Counted from the first letter of the stretch, positions 36,445 through 47,509 are shown. The stretch: 48,037 bases of DNA from Thermomicrobiales bacterium (GCA_030446685.1 JAUJMV010000032.1:7735-55771); one strand, 5' to 3'. A program made the numbers and translations. The notes: generated from the letters alone by a model not told the origin.

Positions 36445-37425
36445 ATGAGCGATGCCGGTAGCGCCACCCCGCCGACCCTGATGGCCGTCCACGCCCACCC
36501 GGACGACGAGTGCTTCGGCACCGGCGGCGTGCTGGCGAAGTACGCCGCCGAGGGCGCGCGCACGGTGCTGGTCACCGCGACGGGCGGCGAGGAGGGCGAG
36601 ATCCACGACCCCGACCTGACCGAGGAGGAGGCACGCCCCCGCCTGAAGGAGATTCGCGAGCGCGAGCTGCGCCGCGCCGCCGACATCCTCGACGTCGGCG
36701 CGCTCGAACTGCTCGGCTACCGCGACTCCGGCATGATGGGCACGCCGGCCAACGCCCACCCGGACAATTTCCACAACGCCGACCTCGACGAGGCGACCGG
36801 GCGGCTGGTCGCGCTGATCCGCAAGCACTGTCCCCAGGTGCTCGTCACCTACAACGAGGACGGCGGCTACGGCCACCCCGACCACCTGCAGTGCCACCGC
36901 GTGACCGCCCTGGCCTTCGAGTCCGCCGGTGACCCCGCGCGCTACCCCGATGCCGGCCCCGCCTGGCAGCCGGCCAAGCTCTACGCCACCGCCTGGTCGC
37001 GCGAGCGGTGGCGCGAGCTGCGCGCCGAATTGGAGCGCCGCGGCATCGAATGGCCGTTCGGCAACCGCGACGACGACGGGGAGGACAGCGCCGAGGGCGG
37101 CCAGGACGACGGCCCGCCGGCCGCCGACGCGGCGATCGCCGCCGAGGGCGCGGAGCAGGCGGGCCAGGCCGAGCGGGAGGGGCAGGACGAGGAGTGGGGC
37201 CAGCCGGAGGAGTCGATCACCACCTTCGTGGATGTGGCCGACTGCTGGACGCGCGCGCGCGAGGCGCTGCGCCAGCACCGCACCCAGTTCGCGCCCGACA
37301 GCCCGTTCCTCAACTGGCCCGATGACCTCGCCGCGATCACCGGCGCGACCGAGTACTTCATCCTGCTGCGGTCGCGCGTCGAGACGGCCCGCCCCGAGCG
37401 CGACCTCTTCGCCGGCCTGCGCTAG
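36445..37425 (+). CDS. PIG-L family deacetylase (Mca/MshB/BshB-like)
   Basis: 326 residues. LMAVHAHPDDECFGTGGVLA carries the zinc-binding AHPDDE, and later NEDGGYGHPDHLQCHR supplies the second histidine site (HPDH). The overall length and GYRDSGMMGTPAN match the mycothiol-conjugate-amidase/MshB subgroup of N-acetylglucosamine deacetylases. An acidic, Ala/Gly/Glu-rich insertion of about 45 residues (about 205-250) interrupts the C-terminal half. The substrate could be a thiol precursor or another GlcNAc compound; no other mycothiol or bacillithiol gene is in view. ATG 36445 is the clear start, after a GGAGCGACGACG leader. Confidence 0.85.
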   Translation: MSDAGSATPPTLMAVHAHPDDECFGTGGVLAKYAAEGARTVLVTATGGEEGEIHDPDLTEEEARPRLKEIRERELRRAADILDVGALELLGYRDSGMMGTPANAHPDNFHNADLDEATGRLVALIRKHCPQVLVTYNEDGGYGHPDHLQCHRVTALAFESAGDPARYPDAGPAWQPAKLYATAWSRERWRELRAELERRGIEWPFGNRDDDGEDSAEGGQDDGPPAADAAIAAEGAEQAGQAEREGQDEEWGQPEESITTFVDVADCWTRAREALRQHRTQFAPDSPFLNWPDDLAAITGATEYFILLRSRVETARPERDLFAGLR

Positions 37426-37610
37426 CCGGCAGTCACGGGGCGCGCCCGTCGCCGGGCGCGAGTGGGGGATCGGCGGCCCGCCGTGCGTCCCCTGCCCGCC
37501 CGCAAGCTCCTCTCCATCGTGCGCCAGGCCCTGACAATGGCATGGATGCTGCTTATTGTCCTCTCGGCGAACCATCATCGGTCGTTGGTCGAGTGCTGAA
37601 AGGAGGCAAC

Positions 37611-38120
37611 ATGGCGCAGGGGATGGCGTTTGTCGTGCAGGAACTGAGCGACGCCCTGGCCGCGGAGCGGGCGATCGTCGAGAACGAGCGGGCGCTGGCC
37701 GAGGCCGTCGGCGACCGGGAGCTGAAGGCGGCGCTGGAGCAGATGGCGTCGCAGGACGAGGGCCACGTCGCCAACTACGAGCGCGTGCTCGAGGGCCTGG
37801 GGCAGAAGCCCGTGAAGGTCGAGCCGGACGATCGCAAGGTGGTCACGGCGCTCAAGAAGGTCGCGCAGCAGGGTGAGGAGGAACTGGAGCGCCTCAGCGC
37901 CCACGCCCTGCTGAAGCACAAGGCGGTGGAGACGGGCGAGATCTTCCACGCCCTGTCCCAGCAGCTCGGCAAGCCGAAGGCGATGAAGCCGCTCGACGTC
38001 AACCTGCGCGAGGACCGGGGCCACGCCAAGCAACTGAAGGAATTGTCCCTCAAGCTGGCGCAGGAGCAGGCGACCGCCGGCGCCGGCCTGGAGGAGTTGC
38101 AGCAGGCGGTGCAGGCGTAG
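37611..38120 (+). CDS. Ferritin-like protein (DUF892/YciE-like)
   Basis: 169 residues, all helical, with strong AAAGGAGG before ATG 37611. Four helices carry Glu and His in ferritin-like positions: ERAIVENERALAE, QDEGHVANYERVL, EELERLSAHALLK and EDRGHAKQLKELS. This fits a di-iron four-helix bundle of the DUF892 (YciE) type, linked to stress response in other bacteria. It is likely soluble; no signal is present. It converges on the hypothetical gene at 38230 with a hairpin between them. Confidence 0.65.
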   Translation: MAQGMAFVVQELSDALAAERAIVENERALAEAVGDRELKAALEQMASQDEGHVANYERVLEGLGQKPVKVEPDDRKVVTALKKVAQQGEEELERLSAHALLKHKAVETGEIFHALSQQLGKPKAMKPLDVNLREDRGHAKQLKELSLKLAQEQATAGAGLEELQQAVQA

Positions 38121-38152
38121 CCCGGGAGCGGGACAGACGATCAGCGACCATC

Positions 38153-38180
38153 GGCGCGCGGGGCGGACGTCCCGCGCGCC
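38153..38180. terminator. Bidirectional hairpin terminator
   Basis: GGCGCGCGGG (38153-38162) pairs perfectly with CCCGCGCGCC (38171-38180) across an 8-nt loop, followed by CCTTCGTGT. It lies between the ferritin-like gene and the converging hypothetical gene. Confidence 0.7.
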
Positions 38181-38229
38181 CCTTCGTGTCCCGTGCGGCC
38201 GGGCGCCCGCCGCGCCGCGCGGGCGGCCG

Positions 38230-38601
38230 TCAGGACTGCCACTGCTTGGCCGCGCGCATCCGCGCCTGGAGGATGTCCTGCCGCAGGCGGTCCAGGTCCG
38301 CCCAGGGGCCGCGGAGGATGACGGACGGCGCGTGGTCGCCCGGCGGCGCCTCGAGCGCGAGGAAATACGCCCGCGCCTGCCCTGGGAGATCCTGGATGCT
38401 CGGCGGCAGGAGCCCTCTGGCCTCGACCTCCCGCGCGGTCGTCAGTTCGACGCTGGCGATCCGGTCGAACGGCAGTTGATGGGACCAGCCGCGGAGGAAG
38501 CCTCCCTGCTTGAAGCGCAGCGCCCGCCGATCCACCGTCACCTCGACCCGCGCCGCGTCCTGCCGCCGTGGCAGCCCGCCCAAATACTCGACAACCACCA
38601 T
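38230..38601 (-). CDS. Hypothetical protein
   Basis: 123 residues, with ATG 38601 preceded by GGGAGGGG. The composition suggests a small beta-rich domain: VEVTVDRRALRFKQGGFLRG, LPFDRIASVELTT, and a C-terminal helix DLDRLRQDILQARMRAAKQ. The first part resembles a PH-like or membrane-protein-associated strand pattern (a short strand, basic loop and IxxVELT strand), but I cannot assign a family. No signal or membrane segment. It stands alone on the minus strand. Confidence 0.6.
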   Translation of the reverse strand: MVVVEYLGGLPRRQDAARVEVTVDRRALRFKQGGFLRGWSHQLPFDRIASVELTTAREVEARGLLPPSIQDLPGQARAYFLALEAPPGDHAPSVILRGPWADLDRLRQDILQARMRAAKQWQS

Positions 38602-38912
38602 CTGGCCCCTCCCGGTGTGGCGCCGCCCCGCGCGGCCGGACCCCGCCCGGCGGTCGCCGGGGTGGCGCTAGGATAGCACGGCGACGGGCCGCGCCCGCGA
38701 CAGCCCCCACCCGGCGTGATGACCGGGCGCCGGACGCGACAGTTCGGGGGCGGGCAGGTGGGCAGATGGCCGTGAGCGCCTCCCTCCGGCTGCTCGCGAT
38801 GCCGCCGTCCTCCTCTACTCGACTACCCGACCTTGCGCCCCAACCGCCGGACGCCCGGCATCCCGTGTATGGTACACTGTATTCTTGTGAGGGCGCAGAA
38901 AGGACAGCATCC

Positions 38913-39131
38913 ATGACAGAAGGCACCATCAAGCGCATCAACAGCGACCGCGGTTTCGGCTTCATCGCCCCGGATGGCGCGAGCGACGATCTCTTCTTTC
39001 ACATGAGCGCCGTCGCGGACCGGGCGTTCGACCAGTTGCGGGAAGGGCAGCGCGTCACCTTCGAGCCGGGCACCGACCCGCGCAACCTGGGGCGCGGGCG
39101 CGCCGAGGACGTCCGCCCGCTCGCGGAGTAA
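38913..39131 (+). CDS. Cold-shock domain protein
   Basis: 72 residues. MTEGTIKRINSDRGFGFIAP contains RNP1 (RGFGFI), and DLFFHMSAV is RNP2; together they form the single-stranded nucleic-acid-binding face of CspA-type OB folds. The C-terminus is slightly longer and more acidic/basic than in E. coli CspA. ATG 38913 follows AGAAAGGA. A TGGTACACT extended -10-like box at 38870-38878 lies upstream, so the leader is short. A diverged paralogue of the same length is encoded at 39795-40013 on the opposite strand. Confidence 0.9.
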   Translation: MTEGTIKRINSDRGFGFIAPDGASDDLFFHMSAVADRAFDQLREGQRVTFEPGTDPRNLGRGRAEDVRPLAE

Positions 39132-39205
39132 GCCCGCCGGCAAACCGGGCGACCGCGCGGATCGACACGTCAGTTCCCTACTTCGCGAACCGCACCTTCA
39201 CCGAT

Positions 39206-39236
39206 CAGGCCCACCACGCCCGCCGTGGTGGGCCTG
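39206..39236. terminator. Bidirectional hairpin terminator
   Basis: CAGGCCCACCACG (39206-39218) pairs perfectly with CGTGGTGGGCCTG (39224-39236) around a 5-nt loop, followed by CTGTTCCC. It lies between the cold-shock gene and the converging CxxC protein gene. Confidence 0.75.
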
Positions 39237-39292
39237 CTGTTCCCTCATTGGCGTGGCGCTATGCCCCGATGGCCCGTGGGGTCCCGGACGGA

Positions 39293-39694
39293 TCAGGACG
39301 CCGCCTCTGCCGGCACGAGGGAATGGCAGGGGACGGCCACCCCGTCCTGGAAGCAGTTGTCGGCCTCCCACTCGTCGCCGGTCACCCCTTCCGGGTGTTC
39401 GAGCAGCCGCACGATCCGGTTCCGGTTGCCGGCCAGGCCGCTCCAGCGGCTCACCTGCCGGAAGAAGCGGTTCCGCGCGGTGCCCGTCCCCGCCCGGCGA
39501 TCCGCCTCGTAACAGGGGGCGCACAGGGCGGCGATATAGCCGCGCTGCCCCGTGGCGCGCGTCGCGTCGGCCTGCTGGTAGGCGGCGTAGATGAACTGGT
39601 GCCGCACCTGCGGATGCGACGGCTCCCGGCCACAATTGCTACAGGACACATCGATGGGCAAGCTGCACCTCCCGCCGTTCCGCGGCGTCTTCAT
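39293..39694 (-). CDS. Hypothetical protein with two CxxC motifs
   Basis: 133 residues from ATG 39694. CSNCGREPSHPQVRHQFIYA and CAPCYEADRR each supply a Cys pair about 40 residues apart, a likely zinc site. The rest (ARNRFFRQVSRWSGLAGNRN, PEGVTGDEWEADNCFQDGVA) shows no known fold. A GGGAGGTG sits inside the frame before a TTG about 30 bases in, so the real start may be slightly shorter. It is the last of three small minus-strand genes upstream (by direction) of the cold-shock gene terminator; function unknown. Confidence 0.55.
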   Translation of the reverse strand: MKTPRNGGRCSLPIDVSCSNCGREPSHPQVRHQFIYAAYQQADATRATGQRGYIAALCAPCYEADRRAGTGTARNRFFRQVSRWSGLAGNRNRIVRLLEHPEGVTGDEWEADNCFQDGVAVPCHSLVPAEAAS

Positions 39695-39794
39695 CACTTC
39701 GAGCGGCGCCTGCCGCCCCATCGGGCCGCCCCGCGACCATACCGTGCCGCGCGAGCGATCGGGCGACCGGCGGCGGTGTTGGCCGGGCGCGGCG

Positions 39795-40013
39795 TCACTC
39801 CTCGAGCAGGCGCAGGTTCCGCGCCTGCCGGCGCGCGGGATTGCGCGGGTCGGGCGCGACCTCGAACGCGACCCACTGTCCCTCCCGCAACTCCTCGAAC
39901 GCGCCCGCTTCCAGGGCGGTCCGCTGGAACGGCAGATCCTCGGTCCCGTCGTCGGGCCGGATAGTGCCGCCGCCGCGCGCGATCTGGATGCCCTGAATTG
40001 TCCCCTCGGCCAT
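39795..40013 (-). CDS. Degenerate cold-shock domain paralogue
   Basis: 72 residues, the same length as the cold-shock protein at 38913 and alignable end to end without gaps: MAEGTIQGIQIARGGGTIRP against MTEGTIKRINSDRGFGFIAP, and FEELREGQWVAFEVAPDPRN against FDQLREGQRVTFEPGTDPRN. The RNP1 aromatics are lost (RGGGTI) and RNP2 is changed (DLPFQRTAL for DLFFHMSAV), so canonical RNA stacking is unlikely. The frame is intact with ATG 40013 and an upstream GGAGG, suggesting a retained, altered function rather than decay. Confidence 0.75.
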   Translation of the reverse strand: MAEGTIQGIQIARGGGTIRPDDGTEDLPFQRTALEAGAFEELREGQWVAFEVAPDPRNPARRQARNLRLLEE

Positions 40014-40086
40014 TGTCCGGTCCTCCCTCGCGCCGTGCGTGGCCGCGGCGCGGTAGCTGTCGCGCGTGCGGGGTGGCCCGGCCGGG

Positions 40087-40269
40087 CTACCCCAGGTGCC
40101 GGTGATCCGGGCGGCGGAACAGCGCCGTCCAGAATTCCTCGTCCAACTCCTCGTAGCCCAGGCCCGCGGCCCGAATCTCCACGCGCAGTTCGGCCTGCGT
40201 CAGGACCGGGGTGCCGCCGCACCGCAGCCGATACTGCTCGTAGGCGTCGGCGCTGGTCGTGCCGGTCAT
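40087..40269 (-). CDS. Small hypothetical protein
   Basis: 60 residues. ATG 40269 follows AAAGGAG with good spacing, which is the main reason to accept it. The sequence (TSADAYEQYRLRCGGTPVLT, EELDEEFWTALFRRPDH) is helical and charged, without any motif I recognise. It is 73 bp upstream of the degenerate cold-shock gene in the same direction and may share its transcript. Confidence 0.6.
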   Translation of the reverse strand: MTGTTSADAYEQYRLRCGGTPVLTQAELRVEIRAAGLGYEELDEEFWTALFRRPDHRHLG

Positions 40270-40829
40270 GCGGATCGCTCCTTTCAGTCGGGACGGCTCA
40301 CGCCGCCTCCCGCCACCCATGCCCCGCCAGGTTGAGACCCCGCGTGGCCCCTCGCCGGGCAGGAGACGCCGCTGCGTCCCGAGGTGGCGCGGGAGACTCG
40401 CCGGCGTCGCACGCTGAAACGGGTTGTTTCGGTGGCCTCAGCCCCAGTATACCACGCCGGGGAATCCGGCGGGTGGCGAACCATCCCCCGCGCCCGCGAA
40501 GGCCGTTCGTTCTCCGGCGCCGGAGGCATTGCCCGCGGGCGCGCACTCCGGAACCGGCGTTCCTACCGGCATCGAGGGCTGGGGGGCACGCCCGCCATGC
40601 CCGCCCGGAGAGCGATGTAGTACACTTGGGGTGGCACAGTGTGGCTACCGGCGCGCCCTTCCCGCCCTTTCCGGCGTTGATACCGGTAGGGGCGCTCCTG
40701 GCGGGCGCTAGGCCAGCGCGTACACGGGGTTGAGGCTCGAAGGTTGAGCGTCCCTTGCCTGACTGTAGCGCCTTCAACGTTCAACCCTGAACCTTCAACC
40801 TTCAACGCTACTCCGGGGGAACAGACACG
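40270..40829. other. Intergenic region before secA
   Basis: About 560 bases with no gene. It holds the divergent start regions of secA and the small minus-strand operon, and an inverted repeat (40726-40807) listed separately. A TAGTACACTT box near 40616-40626 could be a -10 element for secA, without a clear -35. Confidence 0.5.
40726..40807. repeat. Inverted repeat of TTCAACCTTCAAC type before secA
   Basis: Left arm 40726-40750 (GGGGTTGAGGCTCGAAGGTTG and on) and right arm 40778-40807 (built from CTTCAAC units) are imperfect reverse complements separated by 27 bases. It lies just before the secA ribosome binding site and could shape its leader or be a dispersed repeat. Confidence 0.6.
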
Positions 40830-43439
<2,610 letters not shown>

Positions 43440-43462
43440 CGCCGGGCGCCGAGCAGCGGGTA

Positions 43463-43499
43463 ACGATGGACGCCGGGCCGAAGGCCCGGCGTCCATCGT
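43463..43499. terminator. Perfect hairpin terminator after secA
   Basis: A 17-bp perfect stem (43463-43479 with 43483-43499) on a 3-nt GAA loop, 25 bases after the secA stop and between convergent genes. A second palindrome (CGGGGCGGG...CCCGCCCCG, 43531-43555) follows. Confidence 0.85.
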
Positions 43500-43648
43500 C
43501 CCAATACGAATTGGAATGTTGCCGCGATGCCGGGGCGGGGTTGCAACCCGCCCCGGTCGGCTACCTCCGGCGCGAACGATCGGGCAACCCGGCGGGTCTG
43601 AACCCCACCCCTGCCGGCAACAGCCGCGCCATGCCGGAGCGCCCGGGG

Positions 43649-45457
43649 CTAGAACTCCTCGTCGTAGCCCTGGAAGTCGCGGACCAGCTCGCGGCCCTGC
43701 TCGAAGAGCGAGCGCGCGGTGCCCGCAACCTGCTGTCGCTGCTCGTCGTTCAGCAGCAGGTAGTAGATTACCCCCCCAAGGGCCGCGGCCCAGAAGAGGA
43801 CCAGCCCGCTCTCCTTCGTCGCGTTGCCGACGGCGCCGGCGGCGTTGCCGAGCGCGGAGACGGCCCGGCTGCCGCCGCGCCGCGCCGCGCTGCCGGCCTG
43901 CCGCGCCGTCCGGCGGCTCCGATCGCCGGCCTCGTCCGCCAGGTCGCCCGCGCGGTCGAGGACGTCGCTCTGCGTCACGCTCTGTAGCGCCGACCGCCCG
44001 GCCTCCACACCGCTGCTCGCCAGCGCGGCCACGCGCGTCCCGGTCTGCGCGGCGGCGCCGGTCACCTGCGGGACGTACTCCTCGCGCACCCTGCTGGCGA
44101 CCTTGCTGGCGGCGCCGCCGATCTGCGGCAGCACCTCGTCGCGAACGCGCTCGGTGAGGTCGACGGTGCGGCCACGCGCCTGCCCGGTCAGTTCGCCGCT
44201 GCGTGCCCGTTCGATCAGGGGCGCCGCCGTGGCGGCGGTCGCCGCCCCGACCGCGGCCAGCATCTTGCCGGCGCTGCTCCCCAGGTCCGACGCGGCCTCG
44301 CGCACTGTGTCGAGCGGCCCGCTGCTCTGGCCGGGGAGTTGCTTGCGCACCGTCTCCAGCGGCCCGTCACTCTGCCCTGGCAGCCGCTGGCGCAGCGCGT
44401 CCAACGGCCCGCTCGTCTGCCCCGGCAACCGGTCGCGCACGGCATCGAGTGGCCCGCTGCTCCGCCCCGGTAACCGGTCGCGCAGCGCGTCGAGCGGCCC
44501 GCTGCGCTGGCCGGGCAACTGCTCGCGCACGCTCTCCAGGACATTCGACGAACGCTTGCCGGCCTGCTTCTGCAGCCTGCCGGTCTGCTTCTGCAATTGC
44601 TTGAGCTGTTTCCGGAGATTGCGCCGGCCGCGCCGCGTCAGCTTGCGCCCGCCCCCCGTCGCCTCGTCGAGCCGTTCCTGCAACGCGCTCATCGTTCCAC
44701 CGTCCCCTTTCACTTGCTGCGCGAGCGCGCTGCCCGCCGCGGCCACCGCGCCACTGGCGGCCGCCAGCGCGCTGCCGGCGCTCTCCCCGGCCCCCGCCGC
44801 GCTCTTGCGCCCGCGCCGCGCCCGCCCGCGTCCCCGCCGGCCCTTCTCGGCCCGCCGCCGCTCCTGCTCCGCGGCCTTGCGGTCCCGCTCGGCGGCCTTG
44901 CGATCCTCCTCGGTCCCGGCCTCGCCGCCGGCCAGCGCCGCCCCGCCCGCCGCCGCGGCGGTGCCGAGGGCGGCGAGGGCGCTGCCGACGTTGACGCGCG
45001 CGGCGGTCGCCGCCTCGCTCGCGCGCTCCGTCGCCGTGTTGACCGCGGCGGCCGCGTTCTGCTGCGCCTGGTCGGCGCGTGCGCCGGCCTGCTGCGTGCG
45101 GCCCGCGGCCCGTTGCGCCGCCAGGCGGGCGGCCCGCTGCTGCCGCTTCGGCAGCAGGCGAATCGCCCGCTCCAGCGGTTGCGGCAGTGGCGGCTCCGGC
45201 TCCGGCTGGAGCGCGACGATCAGCCCGCCGACCGCCGTCGCCGCGCCGACCGCGATGCCGAGCACCTGCCCGGTGGTGAGGTCGTTCAGGTCGAAGTCGC
45301 GCGCCCGCTCCTGCGCCCAGCCCGGCAGGTACTGCGTCAGCCGCACCAGCCCGCCGCCGCTCCGGTAGCCGACCCCCTCGGCGTCGAGCGCCGTCTCGTC
45401 GGGGCGGTAAATCGCCACCTCGTTCGGCCCCAGTTCGTCCCGCCGCTGCTCCAACAT
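43649..45457 (-). CDS. Repeat-containing membrane-associated protein of unknown function
   Basis: 602 residues. After a conserved-looking N-terminus (EVAIYRPDETALDAEGVGYR) there is a membrane segment (about 62-83), a long Ala-rich coiled region with KAAERDRKAAEQERRRAEKG, a basic stretch, then five tandem 15-residue repeats of the type LPGQSSGPLDALRDR, a helical part with TERVRDEVLPQIGG and REEYVPQVTGAA, and a C-terminal membrane segment (about 552-575, VLFWAAALGGVIYYLLL) before an acidic tail. The topology suggests a membrane-anchored scaffold with both ends near the membrane. I recognise no family. ATG 45457 follows GGGGAGAGG. It lies 86 bp downstream of a small helical protein gene. Confidence 0.7.
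   Translation of the reverse strand: MLEQRRDELGPNEVAIYRPDETALDAEGVGYRSGGGLVRLTQYLPGWAQERARDFDLNDLTTGQVLGIAVGAATAVGGLIVALQPEPEPPLPQPLERAIRLLPKRQQRAARLAAQRAAGRTQQAGARADQAQQNAAAAVNTATERASEAATAARVNVGSALAALGTAAAAGGAALAGGEAGTEEDRKAAERDRKAAEQERRRAEKGRRGRGRARRGRKSAAGAGESAGSALAAASGAVAAAGSALAQQVKGDGGTMSALQERLDEATGGGRKLTRRGRRNLRKQLKQLQKQTGRLQKQAGKRSSNVLESVREQLPGQRSGPLDALRDRLPGRSSGPLDAVRDRLPGQTSGPLDALRQRLPGQSDGPLETVRKQLPGQSSGPLDTVREAASDLGSSAGKMLAAVGAATAATAAPLIERARSGELTGQARGRTVDLTERVRDEVLPQIGGAASKVASRVREEYVPQVTGAAAQTGTRVAALASSGVEAGRSALQSVTQSDVLDRAGDLADEAGDRSRRTARQAGSAARRGGSRAVSALGNAAGAVGNATKESGLVLFWAAALGGVIYYLLLNDEQRQQVAGTARSLFEQGRELVRDFQGYDEEF
44298..44522 (-). repeat. Five tandem 45-bp units coding 15-residue repeats
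   Basis: Five in-frame copies with phase preserved: LPGQRSGPLDALRDR, LPGRSSGPLDAVRDR, LPGQTSGPLDALRQR, LPGQSDGPLETVRKQ, LPGQSSGPLDTVREA. Differences are spread over all copies and mostly keep the GPL core, so selection at protein level is inferred. Confidence 0.85.
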
Positions 45458-45543
45458 GATCGCCGCCTCTCCCCGCTCCTTCGCACCCCTCAACCCCGCA
45501 CCCCACCGACGGCCGGTGTGCCCGCCATCCGTCCCGCCGCCGT

Positions 45544-45849
45544 TCAGCCCTGTTCGTCCGGTGGGGACTCCGCGCCCGCCATCCCGCCCGCGCTGCTCCG
45601 CTGCGGGGCGCCGGCCGCCGGCGTCTCACCGGTCATCGCGGCGGTGACGCGCGCGGCGAGCTCGGCCCGCTCCGGCGGCGCCAGGTTGCTCATCACCCGG
45701 TCGATGATCGCCAGCAGCAGTGCCACCCGCTCCTGATTGTCCATCTTCTCGATCATCCGGTCCGTGACGTAGCCGACCTGCTGCGCCCGCTCCTCCTCGC
45801 TCATGTTGCGCAGGACCTGGTCGATAACGTTGCGCATCAGCCCGCTCAT
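45544..45849 (-). CDS. Small helical protein of unknown function
   Basis: 101 residues from ATG 45849 (AAGGGG upstream). Three amphipathic helices are visible: MRNVIDQVLRNMSEEERAQQ, VGYVTDRMIEKMDNQERVAL and LLAIIDRVMSNLAPPERAEL; NMSEEERAQ, KMDNQERVA and NLAPPERAE look like diverged copies of one helix-turn unit. The C-terminal 30 residues are low-complexity (Gly/Ala/Ser/Pro). No membrane segment. It precedes the 602-residue repeat protein by 86 bp in the same direction, so the two likely form an operon. I recognise no family. Confidence 0.65.
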   Translation of the reverse strand: MSGLMRNVIDQVLRNMSEEERAQQVGYVTDRMIEKMDNQERVALLLAIIDRVMSNLAPPERAELAARVTAAMTGETPAAGAPQRSSAGGMAGAESPPDEQG

Positions 45850-46069
45850 ACCCCGCCCCTTCGTCTGCCGGCCCCGCGCCGCCCCCAGCGTCCGCCCGCC
45901 ACCCCGCCCCTGCCCACCGCCCCGCCGGGTGCAACCGGACACGGACGATCGCTCCGATCGCCGGATTCTAGCGCATCCGCATGCAGGAATCATGCCAGAA
46001 CGGGGGCGGGCAGGACGAAGGCGGGCAGGCGAACGGGAGACACGGCGATGGCAGGGTCGGCGCCGGACG

Positions 46070-46106
46070 CGGAGGGGCGGCCTGGAAAGCCCAGGCCGCC
46101 CCTCCG
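46070..46106. terminator. Hairpin terminator after the DEAD-box helicase gene
   Basis: A 16-bp stem (46070-46085 with 46091-46106) with a 5-nt loop, 48 bases past the helicase stop on the minus strand. Confidence 0.75.
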
Positions 46107-46153
46107 TAACCCTTCTATCCGCCTATCCGCCTGCCCGCCTTCGCCCGGCCCGC

Positions 46154-47353
46154 CTATCGCGCGTAGAGCGGCAGGGTCGCCGGCTGGAGGGCGCCGCCGG
46201 TCTGCGCCTGGATCGCCTCCAGGAAATCGTTGTCCCACTCGCCGACGAAGGTCATCGCCACCCCGGCCTTGCCGGCGCGCGCGGTGCGCCCGATGCGGTG
46301 GATGTACTCCTCCGGGTTCTGGGGGATGTCGTAGTTGACGACGTGGGTGACATCGGGGATGTCGAGGCCGCGCGCCGCCACGTTGGTCGCGATCAGCACC
46401 CGCAGGTCGCCCCGGCGGAAGGCGTCGATCGTCCGGGTGCGGTCGACCTGGGCCATGCCGCCGTGCAGCGCCTGCACCAGCCAGCCGGCGTGGGTCAGGT
46501 CGCGGGCCAGGCGGTCGACGCCGACCTGCATCCGCCGGAAGATGATCAGCCGGGCATCGCGCCCGAACTCGTCCTCCAGCGAGAGGAAGCCTTCGAGCTT
46601 GTCGCGCTCGGCCACCTCGTAGTAGCGCTGCTCGACCGTCGCGACGGTGGCCTGGTCGGGCGTAATGGCGATGTGCCGCGGGTTGCGCTGGTAGCGGCGG
46701 ATCAGCCGCTGCACCCAGCCGGGGATCGTCGCGGAGAAGAGCGCGGTCTGCCGGGCGCGGGGGGTGCGGCGCAGGATGTTCTCGACGTCCTCGGCGAAGC
46801 CGATGTCGAGCATCTCGTCGGCCTCGTCCAGCACCACGAACTTGACCGCGTCGACCCGCAGCGTCCCGCGCCCCAAATGATCGAGGACGCGCCCCGGCGT
46901 GCCGACGACGATGTCGCTCCCCTGTTCGAGCGCGGTGAACTGGCCGCGCATCCGCGTCCCGCCGTAGAGGGCCAGCACGCGCAGATCGGTGTACTTCGCC
47001 AGCTTCTCCAGCTCGCCGGTCACCTGGCGGCACAACTCGCGCGTCGGCACCAGGATGATCGCGCCCGGCAGCAGGCCGTGCGTCAGCCGGTTGACGATCG
47101 GGATGCCGAAGGCCGCGGTCTTGCCCGAGCCGGTCTGCGCCTGCCCGGCCACGTCCTGGCCGTCGAGCAGCGGCGGCAGCGCCTCCGCCTGGATTTCGGT
47201 CGGGTGGGTCCAGCCGAGGTCGGCGATCGCGCGGAGCACCGGCTCGCGCAGGGGAAAGTCGCCGAAGGTCTGCTGCGGAACGGTGGGGGCCAGCAGGGCC
47301 GCGCCCGAACCCTCCGGCGCGGGCGTGTCGGGGAGAATCATCGTCGCATCCAA
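46154..47353 (-). CDS. DEAD-box RNA helicase
   Basis: 399 residues with all core motifs: Q-motif region (FGDFPLREPVLRAI, PTEIQAEALP), motif I AQTGSGKT, Ia PTRELC, II DEAD in VVLDEADEMLDIGF, III SAT, V ATNVAARGLDIPDV, VI HRIGRTARAG. It ends shortly after motif VI, without the basic or RRM-like C-terminal extension of CsdA/DbpA, so it is a minimal helicase. It would unwind RNA in ribosome assembly or decay. TTG 47353 is favoured by AAAGGA upstream; an ATG at 47341 is the alternative. A promoter lies about 150 bases upstream, leaving a long leader as is common for cold-regulated helicases. Confidence 0.92.
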   Translation of the reverse strand: MDATMILPDTPAPEGSGAALLAPTVPQQTFGDFPLREPVLRAIADLGWTHPTEIQAEALPPLLDGQDVAGQAQTGSGKTAAFGIPIVNRLTHGLLPGAIILVPTRELCRQVTGELEKLAKYTDLRVLALYGGTRMRGQFTALEQGSDIVVGTPGRVLDHLGRGTLRVDAVKFVVLDEADEMLDIGFAEDVENILRRTPRARQTALFSATIPGWVQRLIRRYQRNPRHIAITPDQATVATVEQRYYEVAERDKLEGFLSLEDEFGRDARLIIFRRMQVGVDRLARDLTHAGWLVQALHGGMAQVDRTRTIDAFRRGDLRVLIATNVAARGLDIPDVTHVVNYDIPQNPEEYIHRIGRTARAGKAGVAMTFVGEWDNDFLEAIQAQTGGALQPATLPLYAR

Positions 47354-47500
47354 GTGGGGATCGGTCCTTTCGTTACGTCGTCACACAGTTGTGTCCCGAC
47401 GCAGCTCCACGACCGCCGCACCCGCCCCTGGCCGATGCACCGGCGCTCACACTCACCGGGACCGCGACACACCGGCAACGTGAGCGGCGTGTCCGGGGTA

Positions 47501-47509
47501 AGTATACCA
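47501..47509 (-). promoter_or_regulatory. Extended -10 promoter upstream of the helicase gene
   Basis: On the minus strand TGGTATACT (TGn plus TATACT) lies in a short AT-rich patch between ruvX and the helicase gene. No good -35 was found, but extended -10 promoters do not need one. Confidence 0.6.

Noticed and set aside
44298..44522. Regularly spaced repeats suggesting a CRISPR array
   Set aside because: Period is exactly 45 bp in frame, there are no distinct spacers, and the units translate to a 15-residue protein repeat.
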